A stretch of 11,079 nucleotides of DNA from positions 2,556 through 13,634 of the forward strand of contig DAWL01000080.1 of the NCBI GenBank assembly GCA_002505935.1. The letters are read 5' to 3'. The DNA comes from Euryarchaeota archaeon UBA226 (GTDB lineage Archaea > Thermoplasmatota > Poseidoniia > Poseidoniales > Poseidoniaceae). Positions 1 to 5,740 of this stretch are shown here, in pieces (the first letter of the stretch is position 1; each line of letters begins with the position of its first letter). The position numbers were made by a program, and so were the translations under genes. The notes beneath the pieces were generated by a model. The model did not search any database and was not told the DNA's origin. It was given only the letters and a program-made list of their open reading frames with translations.

Positions 1-116
1 ATCGTCTGGATGGATCCTGGTTCCACTCACACACCCAGAACCAAGGGACAAACGCTGATTCTGGTACTTTGGCCGGATGGCGTCAAGGCAGCATAGAGCT
101 TAGGGCTGACGCATAG
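1..116 (+). other. possible 3' end of a plus-strand gene entering from the left (frame unresolved)
   Basis: Two plus-strand frames are open from the window edge. One runs from base 1 to a TAG at 94-96 and ends in WPDGVKAA. The other runs from base 3 to a TAG at 114-116 and ends in GWRQGSIELRADA. The first would stop just before the convergent AlkB-like gene; the second would overlap its last codons by about 17 nt. Either could be the C-terminus of a real gene, and both are too short to assign to a family. The minus strand has no continuation here beyond the AlkB-like stop codon. Confidence 0.3.
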
Positions 117-1101
117 ATTCAGGGATACGCTTCCTCATCCATCTCTTCCATAACGGGGGAATGGTACAGGGCCAGAAACATCCATAGTAACCGGTTGGAA
201 GTGTGGGGACTCCTTCGTATGGTTGCAACTGCCAAAATGGCGTGCTGGCCTTCATGTGATGAGCAGGATGTCGAGTCAACTCAAGCAGCGTCCAACGGCT
301 CCAGCGAGCCTCAGATTGCCATGAATGCATTTCCGTCTGCCTCTCGCCATCTTTGCGCCTTAAGCCATAATGACGGATGTAGTTGACATATTCCAATAGG
401 ATGATCGCTACAAAACCAAACAACAGCCATGTCAATGCGGCCCACCAACTCAGCAGCAGACCCAAGGCAATGATTGCCACAATCTGTAGAACAAGGCCAC
501 GAAGAGTACGGTTGGCCCAGATAGAACGCTTTGCAAGATCTACTTTGACTGCTGAGATGAACTGCCATGGGATGGTCATCGCGATGTGAACCCACAACCC
601 TCTGGATGCTGGAGCGCTTGCCGCATCGCTATCCAATGCGACATCCTTGTGGTGATTGTGATTATGTTCAACTGTGAAATGCGTGTAATTTACCATGAAC
701 ATGATGAATCTGCCAACAGCCCATTTGAATGAACCTGGACGCCTGTGACCCAACTCATGAGCAGTTATGATTCCAGAAGCCCCTCCAACAATACCGGCTG
801 AAACGATTCCCCAGCCTACCCACATCGTGGCACCATCTAGATTAGCTCGCCAAATCAAAACCCCAACCAATACTGGGATGACAAGAGCATGAAGCATCAG
901 GATGGCTTCGTATGGGGACCCATTGTCTGCTGATGGTGCAGGCTTGTTCCGCTCTCCAAATAGAATGTCAAGCAAAGGATAGACACCAAGAACAAGAATA
1001 GTTCCAGAAATCATCCAAAAATCACCAATGACCAGTGACGCAACTACGACAACTGGGGTGATTAATCCGAATAGGTGGAATACCCATGGTTCCGGCTTCA
1101 C
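100..1101 (-). CDS. alkB: AlkB-like membrane-bound non-heme di-iron alkane/fatty-acid monooxygenase
   Basis: A 333-residue integral membrane protein of the fatty acid desaturase/AlkB superfamily. Members use a di-iron site on the cytoplasmic side of the membrane to hydroxylate alkanes or related aliphatic chains with O2 and electrons from a rubredoxin-type donor. Visible motifs are HELGH (115-119), EHNHNHH (145-151), NYIRHYG (240-246) and RHPAHH (277-282). They supply all nine histidines expected for AlkB iron binding (115, 119, 146, 150, 151, 244, 278, 281, 282). The C-terminal LPTGYYG and IPPLWKRWM stretch also follows AlkB order. Hydrophobic segments lie near 7-46, 66-84, 92-113 and 204-237. 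It is shorter than the usual roughly 400 residues, mainly at the N-terminus. The start is GTG, with AGGGTG about 6 nt upstream; the first internal ATG (residue 30) would remove the first membrane segment. Oddities are R243 where NYxEHYG has Glu and A280 where RHSDHH has Asp, so the substrate may not be an alkane. No rubredoxin or rubredoxin reductase is in view. Confidence 0.85.
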   Translation of the reverse strand: MKPEPWVFHLFGLITPVVVVASLVIGDFWMISGTILVLGVYPLLDILFGERNKPAPSADNGSPYEAILMLHALVIPVLVGVLIWRANLDGATMWVGWGIVSAGIVGGASGIITAHELGHRRPGSFKWAVGRFIMFMVNYTHFTVEHNHNHHKDVALDSDAASAPASRGLWVHIAMTIPWQFISAVKVDLAKRSIWANRTLRGLVLQIVAIIALGLLLSWWAALTWLLFGFVAIILLEYVNYIRHYGLRRKDGERQTEMHSWQSEARWSRWTLLELTRHPAHHMKASTPFWQLQPYEGVPTLPTGYYGCFWPCTIPPLWKRWMRKRIPESMRQP

Positions 1102-1107
1102 AGTACA

Positions 1108-1129
1108 CCCTGAAGTGCTTACTTCAAGG
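1108..1129 (-). promoter_or_regulatory. inverted repeat just upstream of the AlkB-like start
   Basis: TGAAGT, four bases and ACTTCA form a perfect 6-bp inverted repeat at 1111-1126. It extends by CC/GG after one mismatch on each side. It lies 7-28 nt before the GTG start, and its end touches the AGGGTG ribosome-binding-like sequence. It could be an operator or an mRNA hairpin that modulates translation. A repeat of this size can arise by chance. Confidence 0.3.
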
Positions 1130-1138
1130 ATTTCACGG

Positions 1139-1264
1139 CTACAAACGACGCCTACGCAAAGAAAGGAACAGTTCCTTCAATGATCTACGCTTAGGAAAAA
1201 TTCCGTTGCGATATTGTTGCTTCTCCATCAATTCATGCAGATATGTGTCCAAATAATCGTCCAT
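1139..1264 (-). CDS. small hypothetical protein, 41 aa, upstream of the AlkB-like gene
   Basis: I do not recognise this protein. The frame is open from a GTG at 1333 (64 codons), but the ATG at 1264 is the likelier start because the strong purine-rich sequence GAGGGGAGTGA lies 4 nt before it. The 41-residue product has an acidic N-terminal half starting MDDYLDTYLHELMEK. The C-terminal half is strongly basic (KRR at 25-27, RRRR at 37-40), with an amphipathic stretch SLKELFLSL between the two basic clusters. There is no membrane segment, cysteine pair or known motif. It ends 37 nt before the AlkB-like start on the same strand, which suggests a two-gene transcript. It could be a small regulator, a membrane-surface or nucleic-acid-binding peptide, or a leader ORF. 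The ribosome binding site is the main reason to believe it is translated. Confidence 0.5.
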   Translation of the reverse strand: MDDYLDTYLHELMEKQQYRNGIFPKRRSLKELFLSLRRRRL

Positions 1265-1268
1265 ACTC

Positions 1269-1279
1269 TCACTCCCCTC
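1269..1279 (-). promoter_or_regulatory. ribosome binding site of the small ORF
   Basis: GAGGGGAGTGA on the minus strand, 4 nt from the ATG at 1264. The same GGAGTGA core at the same 4-nt spacing precedes the ABC ATPase start (core at 10274-10280). This supports it as a working Shine-Dalgarno-type element and favours the 1264 start over the upstream GTG. Confidence 0.55.
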
Positions 1280-1303
1280 GGGTAATATGAGATTGGCGTC
1301 CAC

Positions 1304-1312
1304 TCGTATAAG
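1304..1312 (-). promoter_or_regulatory. possible TATA box for the small ORF / AlkB-like transcript
   Basis: CTTATACGA on the minus strand is centred about 45 nt before the ATG at 1264. With usual archaeal spacing, transcription would begin near 1283 and leave a leader of about 19 nt containing the ribosome binding site. The match to a TATA box is only moderate. Confidence 0.3.
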
Positions 1313-1332
1313 TATCAAACAGTGAAAGGGCA

Positions 1333-1364
1333 CACACTATGGTGTAATTCTAACATTTAGTGTG
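1333..1364. repeat. inverted repeat between the small ORF and the phosphate transporter gene
   Basis: CACACTA at 1333-1339 and TAGTGTG at 1358-1364 form a perfect 7-bp inverted repeat with an 18-bp spacer. It begins about 12 bp after the end of the transporter gene in the direction of transcription. It might contribute to 3'-end formation or bind a regulator of the downstream small ORF. No T-rich tract follows closely, so it is not a convincing terminator. Confidence 0.25.
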
Positions 1365-1375
1365 GCAGAATACAC

Positions 1376-3490
1376 CTACTTCGATACTATTGGTAAGAAT
1401 GCATTTGCAGCCTTTTCAGCGGCATTGGCCACATCGTCCAACCTCTGTAGAACTCTGTACATATGCATTGCAGCGAGTGCGTCCTCATCTCCAGTACTGA
1501 AAACATGGGCTGCGGCTTTCTGCTCAATTTCGTCAGCCTGATGCTCTTTCAGATTGACTGCCTTGATCAACTCCTGCAATTCTTCCTTGTGTACACGTGC
1601 ATAACCTGAGAGGCACAATTCCTTGAGTTTGAGTGCCGCGTCTTCGTATTTCTCTACTGTTTCCAAGACACTCTCGGCCATTTTGACCAAATTATTCCTG
1701 GCTTCTTCATCACTATACAACTCGCGGAATGACAATTGTTCGGCCACATTCTGAGCATAATCAGCAATACGGTCTTGGCGCGTCAGCATGTATAGGAAAA
1801 CCTCCTTGCCAAGGATGAGTTTCACTCTGCCAGAAAGTCGATTTCTGATTTCATTCTTGATTTCATCCGCCTCAAGTTCCAGTCTTACTGTCTCCTCAAT
1901 AGCCTCGGTAGCATCTTCGCCCTTAGCAGCAATAGAAACTGCCTCAACCATTTGCTTGACAGTCTTCTCAACCGCTTCAGCGTGCCTATGGAACATTTCA
2001 ATCGGAGTAGGCTGAACCCCTCTTTCTTCAGCAGAAACGTCTGGATTTTCCGATACAACCAGTGCTTCTTCGACATTTATCTCTCGATCTGCCGTTTTCC
2101 AAAGAACCACAGCGACGATAACGATGGTTACTGGTATCATCAATACCACAATCAATCCGCTGCCTCCAAACAAATAGTAGAGAATAATCGCACCAAATCC
2201 TGCAGCTGGAAGGCTCGCTACCCAACTGGCAGCAATCTTTCCGAATACTCGGAAATCAACCGCAGAAGCCCCACCTGCAAGGCCTACTCCAACCACTGCA
2301 CCAACTAGTGTATGAGTGGTGGAAACTGGAACTGCCAAGAATGGCATTGAGAAAATCAAGATCGTTGTTGCCGCACCGAATTCAGCAGCGAATCCTCTAG
2401 TAGGAGTGATATCCGTGATTTTACGTCCAATCGTTTCCATTACTCTCCATCCCCAAGTGATTACACCGATGGCAATTCCTGCTGAACCTATCAGCACCAA
2501 CCACAGTGGTACACCAACCTCCTTGAGTAGCACACCTTGTTCTTGCCACACCGAATAGACTGCAGCCATTGGACCTATGGCATTGGAACGGTCGTTGGCA
2601 CCATGAGCAAAGGCTACATAGGCTGCAGTAATGATTTGCAACCATACGAATACTCTCTCAACGCCTTGGTACCCTTCTCCTTTGAAGAAGTCATATTTCC
2701 TTAGTACAGAGTACAATGCCAAGGATGCTAGAGTACCGATGACAATAGCCAACAATATGCTATACATAGGGAACCAAGCATTTTCTGCCAATGGATTCCA
2801 AACTCCGCCCTCACTAGCCGGTAACCAGTTGGATTTGTTTATCCATTCTGCACGATCTAGTCTGTTGATTAATCCCTTAAGAGCCTTGAACTGAAGGGCT
2901 AGTCCGAGAACGAAGAAAGTTGGGAATGCCAATAATGGTGCCATCCAGCGAGAGCGCTCGACAGGATTGTCCGCCTCATAGATTAACTTCTTGATAATCA
3001 TGAATGATACGAATGCGAACACTGCCCCCATGAGTGGCGATGCTATCCAAGACATCACAACCGTGCCAACGACGCCCCAATCGATCATATCTGAATCGAT
3101 AACTAAACCAATTCCTACAATACCACCGATTATACTGTGTGTTGTCGATACGGGCAGGCCAAATCTTGTTGCGACTGTCAGCCATAGGGCTGCAGCCAAC
3201 ATTGCTGCTATGAATCCAAACATCAGTTTAGTTGCCAGGTCTTCGTTAACGGTATCAAAATCAACCGACAGAATACCCTTACGTACAGTATCGGTTACTG
3301 CGTCTCCGGCCAAAAAGGCTCCAGCGAACTCGAATATTGCAGCGATAATAACCGCCTGTTTCAATGTCAATGCTCTCGAACCAACCGAGGTCCCCATCGC
3401 ATTGGCAACATCATTTGCACCAATATTCCAAGCCATATATGCACAAACAATCAGAGCAGCGATGAGTACGTACACTGAGAAGGGGTCCAT
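1376..3490 (-). CDS. pit: PiT-family inorganic phosphate transporter with fused C-terminal PhoU-like (DUF47) domain
   Basis: A 704-residue inner-membrane permease that takes up phosphate, in this family driven by H+ or Na+ symport. Residues 1-465 form the PiT domain. Its two inverted halves each carry the family signatures: GANDVANA (24-31) with PVSTTHS (113-119), and GANDRSNAIGP (297-307) with PVSTTHT (388-394). A soluble insertion of about 30 residues (about 207-238) follows the mid-protein membrane segment. Residues about 466-495 are a hydrophilic linker. Residues about 496-704 are a helical PhoU-like/DUF47 domain with repeated acidic E/DxxxD metal-binding patterns (E538/D542, D573/D577, E649/D653). 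In many prokaryotes this domain is a separate accessory protein next to pit; here it is fused and probably gates or senses transport from the cytoplasm. The ATG at 3490 has no ribosome binding site but has a TATA-like box centred 26 nt upstream, which suggests a leaderless mRNA. It is divergent from an AbrB-PhoU regulator, so phosphate control is likely. Confidence 0.93.
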   Translation of the reverse strand: MDPFSVYVLIAALIVCAYMAWNIGANDVANAMGTSVGSRALTLKQAVIIAAIFEFAGAFLAGDAVTDTVRKGILSVDFDTVNEDLATKLMFGFIAAMLAAALWLTVATRFGLPVSTTHSIIGGIVGIGLVIDSDMIDWGVVGTVVMSWIASPLMGAVFAFVSFMIIKKLIYEADNPVERSRWMAPLLAFPTFFVLGLALQFKALKGLINRLDRAEWINKSNWLPASEGGVWNPLAENAWFPMYSILLAIVIGTLASLALYSVLRKYDFFKGEGYQGVERVFVWLQIITAAYVAFAHGANDRSNAIGPMAAVYSVWQEQGVLLKEVGVPLWLVLIGSAGIAIGVITWGWRVMETIGRKITDITPTRGFAAEFGAATTILIFSMPFLAVPVSTTHTLVGAVVGVGLAGGASAVDFRVFGKIAASWVASLPAAGFGAIILYYLFGGSGLIVVLMIPVTIVIVAVVLWKTADREINVEEALVVSENPDVSAEERGVQPTPIEMFHRHAEAVEKTVKQMVEAVSIAAKGEDATEAIEETVRLELEADEIKNEIRNRLSGRVKLILGKEVFLYMLTRQDRIADYAQNVAEQLSFRELYSDEEARNNLVKMAESVLETVEKYEDAALKLKELCLSGYARVHKEELQELIKAVNLKEHQADEIEQKAAAHVFSTGDEDALAAMHMYRVLQRLDDVANAAEKAANAFLPIVSK

Positions 3491-3512
3491 GACGAATTGC
3501 CACTCGCGTACA

Positions 3513-3519
3513 GTATATC
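3513..3519 (-). promoter_or_regulatory. TATA-like box for the PiT gene, leaderless spacing
   Basis: GATATAC on the minus strand is centred about 26 nt before the ATG at 3490. This is where an archaeal TATA box would sit if transcription starts at the start codon. The sequence just before the ATG (GCAATTCGTC) has no Shine-Dalgarno match, which agrees with a leaderless transcript. Confidence 0.5.
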
Positions 3520-3534
3520 ACCTATATTCTAAGT

Positions 3535-3545
3535 AAAATATATAG
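3535..3545 (+). promoter_or_regulatory. TATA box for the AbrB-PhoU regulator gene
   Basis: AAAATATATAG is the most AT-rich, TATA-like element of the 76-bp divergent gap. It is centred about 26 nt before the ATG at 3567, so transcription could start at or next to the start codon. GGAGAAGG at 3552-3559 is purine-rich and might act as a ribosome binding site if the start lies further upstream. TATATT at 3523-3528 and AATATA at 3537-3542 form an AT-rich dyad that could be an operator for the neighbouring regulator. Confidence 0.55.
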
Positions 3546-3566
3546 TTATATGGAGAAGGCAGAATC

Positions 3567-4604
3567 ATGGCCTCCGGACAAGGCACCACCCATACCCGAA
3601 GATTGCAATTGACAGGTGGAGCCACCTTCACCGTTAGCATACCGAAAGAATGGGCGAATTTTCATTCACTCAAAGCCAAAGACAGCCTCAAAATAGATTG
3701 GCGCCCAAGCGGAGCAATACGAATCACACCAGCAAATGAAAGCAAAGTCAAGAGAAAAGAAATCACTCTAGCCGTGGATAAGATTCCTGTTGGTTCCCTA
3801 GTAGACCATCTAGTAGCGGCATACATCGCTTCAACAGACCGTATCAAATTGATCAGCAAAAATGGTTTCAATAGAAATCAAAAATCGAGAATCAAACGTT
3901 TCTTGAGAATAACAACTGGATTCGAAATTATGGATGAGGAAGAAAATCGAATCGAACTCCTCAACTTACTAAACATTGGAGAGATGCCTCTACAGTCCAG
4001 CCTCAACAGAATGTACCTACAGTTGACTTCAATCATCAGAGATATTGTGGACGTTCTTTCTGGGGAAGATAGTTCTCTACTCATCGATGTCGAAGATAGA
4101 GAGAGAGAAATGGACGCCATTCAACTGTTGATTCAACGACAAGTAGGAGCGTTGTTAGAATCGCACAAAGTAGCGGTAGACCTGCATACCGAACGAAGGA
4201 AAGCCATTGAAATCGCCAACTTGGCGCGTACTTTGGAAAGGATGGGGGATCACGCTCAACAATTGGCCGAATTAATTCTCACTACAGAAAACAAACCAAA
4301 GCTTGATTTCAACGAAGAACCATTGAATAAATTGGCGATTTGGCAAACCTCGATCAAGGCCTTGATGGTCAATATCAGAACAAGGAACCCTCACGAGATT
4401 CATGATGCTAGAATGGCACTCAAAAAAGCGCAGATAGAACTCTCCGAACACGAAGATTCTCTTTGGGGTGGGCGTACCAGCGCAACTTCTGTTCTCTACA
4501 AATTCAGACTCTCAGAAAGTATTCGCAGACTCTGTGCATATGCAAGAGACATGGGTGAAATTCTGCTCAATATCATCGCCTGTGAAAATGCGAACCTGAA
4601 ATGA
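3567..4604 (+). CDS. phosphate uptake regulator, AbrB/SpoVT-like DNA-binding domain fused to PhoU domain
   Basis: A 345-residue cytoplasmic regulator. Residues about 9-55 (TRRLQLTGGATFTVSIPKEW, then a basic LKIDWRPSGAIRI strand) match the swapped-hairpin AbrB/SpoVT fold used for DNA binding. Residues about 145-340 are a helical PhoU domain with paired acidic metal-binding motifs: EREMD (179-183) and LERMGDHAQQLAE (223-235), the latter close to the typical PhoU LERIGDHA motif. PhoU proteins signal phosphate status through the transporter. In archaea the AbrB fusion is generally annotated as a phosphate uptake regulator that could link sensing directly to transcription. It is divergent from the PiT-PhoU gene with a 76-bp shared promoter region, so it probably controls that gene and itself. 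ATG start with a TATA box 26 nt upstream. The next gene on the same strand, taw1, follows after about 78 nt. Its direct DNA targets are inferred. Confidence 0.88.
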   Translation: MASGQGTTHTRRLQLTGGATFTVSIPKEWANFHSLKAKDSLKIDWRPSGAIRITPANESKVKRKEITLAVDKIPVGSLVDHLVAAYIASTDRIKLISKNGFNRNQKSRIKRFLRITTGFEIMDEEENRIELLNLLNIGEMPLQSSLNRMYLQLTSIIRDIVDVLSGEDSSLLIDVEDREREMDAIQLLIQRQVGALLESHKVAVDLHTERRKAIEIANLARTLERMGDHAQQLAELILTTENKPKLDFNEEPLNKLAIWQTSIKALMVNIRTRNPHEIHDARMALKKAQIELSEHEDSLWGGRTSATSVLYKFRLSESIRRLCAYARDMGEILLNIIACENANLK

Positions 4605-4640
4605 AGGATTGAAGTGCAATCAGCCGCTCGCAGCCCTGTC

Positions 4641-4669
4641 GAGCCGGCCCCTCTGAGGAATCCGGGCTC
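4641..4669 (+). other. GC-rich hairpin between the regulator gene and taw1
   Basis: GAGCC at 4641-4645 pairs with GGCTC at 4665-4669. It is followed inward by GG (4646-4647) with CC (4662-4663) after a one-base bulge, and CCT with AGG around a three-base loop. The 78-bp intercistronic stretch is clearly more GC-rich than the surrounding genes. No T-tract follows, so it is not a normal terminator. It may be an mRNA processing, stability or attenuation element, and it lies just before the GTGAT ribosome-binding-like sequence at 4675-4679. Confidence 0.35.
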
Positions 4670-4682
4670 AAGACGTGATAGC

Positions 4683-5690
4683 ATGGGAATGGATCTTGCA
4701 CTAAAGGCGAAATTGCAGAAGCAACGCTACCATATCGTAGGAGAACATGGTGGAGTGAAGATATGCCATTGGACCAAAGAAAGCCTACTCAGAGATAGAC
4801 AATGCTACAAAGGCAAGTTCTACGGTATCGAAAGCCACAACTGTCTGCAGATGAGTCCTGTCGTCGACCAATGCAATCTAGCATGCACCTATTGCTGGAG
4901 AGAGCCGCACATGGATACTCTAGAACTAACTGATCAAGACCCACTTGAGTTGTTGTATGAAAGCGTAAGAGCGCAAAGGCGCCTCCTTACAGGATACGGT
5001 GGCAATATTGGAGTCACTCCTGAGAAGTATCAGGAGGCACAGAATCCGCGTCATGTAGCGATTTCATTGAATGGGGAACCTACCCTATACACGAAATTGG
5101 GCGAATACATCGAACTCTGTCACAAACATGGAATGACCACCATGTTGGTGACCAATGGAACTCTGCCTAAAGCACTGGAGAATCTCGATACCCTGCCAAC
5201 TCAACTCTATGTCAGCGTTGATGCTCCTAACAAACAGGTATTCGACCGCATCTGCAAACCAAAGTGGAACAGCGGAGCGTGGAATAAATTCGAAGAAACC
5301 ATCGATTTATTGCCGAGCCTAGATACTCGAATTGTCTGCCGCCATACCTTGGTCAAAGGCGAGAATATGGCTGAGGAACACATTGCGCAATATGCTGCTC
5401 TAGATAATCGGGCTGACCCTGATTTCATCGAGTGCAAAGGGTATGTATTCGTGGGCCACAGTAGGGAAGTGCTGTCGATTGACAATATGCCCAGTCACGA
5501 TGATATCCTCGACTTCAGCAATAAATTGGCGCCGATGGTTGGCCGCAAGGTCCTCGATGATTCGCGTCCAAGCAGAGTAGCGCTGGTGGGCAAAGAAATC
5601 GTCCCAATTCCAATTCCGGAGAGAGAAATGGAATTCCCTGCTGACTTGGGAATTGCACCGCCGGTCAAGCACCTGCCAATCATCCAATGA
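4683..5690 (+). CDS. taw1: archaeal TYW1, 4-demethylwyosine synthase (radical SAM, tRNA-Phe G37 modification)
   Basis: This radical SAM enzyme converts m1G37 of tRNA-Phe with pyruvate into 4-demethylwyosine, the tricyclic core of wyosine bases. The radical SAM motif is CNLACTYC, followed by the SAM-contact motif NGEP. Counting from the GTG at 4614, cysteines 51, 64 and 77 precede the radical SAM cysteines 87, 91 and 94. The spacing 13-13-10-4-3 matches that known for Methanocaldococcus TYW1, where the first three bind a second 4Fe-4S cluster. The C-terminal part carries the family's KGYVFVGHSRE stretch. The frame is open from GTG 4614, but its first 23 residues are low-complexity and overlie a hairpin. 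ATG 4683 has GTGAT 3 nt upstream and places the cysteines close to the Methanocaldococcus numbering (offset 2), so I prefer it (335 aa); ATG 4689 is also possible. It lacks the flavodoxin domain of eukaryotic TYW1, as expected for archaea. Its stop overlaps an ATG of the next gene. Confidence 0.93.
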   Translation: MGMDLALKAKLQKQRYHIVGEHGGVKICHWTKESLLRDRQCYKGKFYGIESHNCLQMSPVVDQCNLACTYCWREPHMDTLELTDQDPLELLYESVRAQRRLLTGYGGNIGVTPEKYQEAQNPRHVAISLNGEPTLYTKLGEYIELCHKHGMTTMLVTNGTLPKALENLDTLPTQLYVSVDAPNKQVFDRICKPKWNSGAWNKFEETIDLLPSLDTRIVCRHTLVKGENMAEEHIAQYAALDNRADPDFIECKGYVFVGHSREVLSIDNMPSHDDILDFSNKLAPMVGRKVLDDSRPSRVALVGKEIVPIPIPEREMEFPADLGIAPPVKHLPIIQ

Positions 5691-5740
5691 ATGGTTTTTG
5701 CAAGGCAGTCTTTGAAATGCCGCTGCTTCTGGGCGATACG

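Noticed and set aside
1952..2308. 118-codon plus-strand open frame inside the transporter gene
   Set aside because: It overlaps the linker and PiT-domain coding sequence on the other strand and shows no domain or conserved motif.
2991..3536. 181-codon plus-strand open frame antisense to the phosphate transporter
   Set aside because: It lies opposite the well-supported PiT coding frame. Its Thr/Ile/Pro/Ala-rich composition is what antisense of membrane-helix codons gives, and it has no motif.
4605..4682. tRNA or riboswitch in the GC-rich intercistronic stretch
   Set aside because: The stretch cannot form a cloverleaf, has no T-arm GTTCRAATC or CCA-like end, and matches no riboswitch core I can recall. 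Only one imperfect hairpin is visible.
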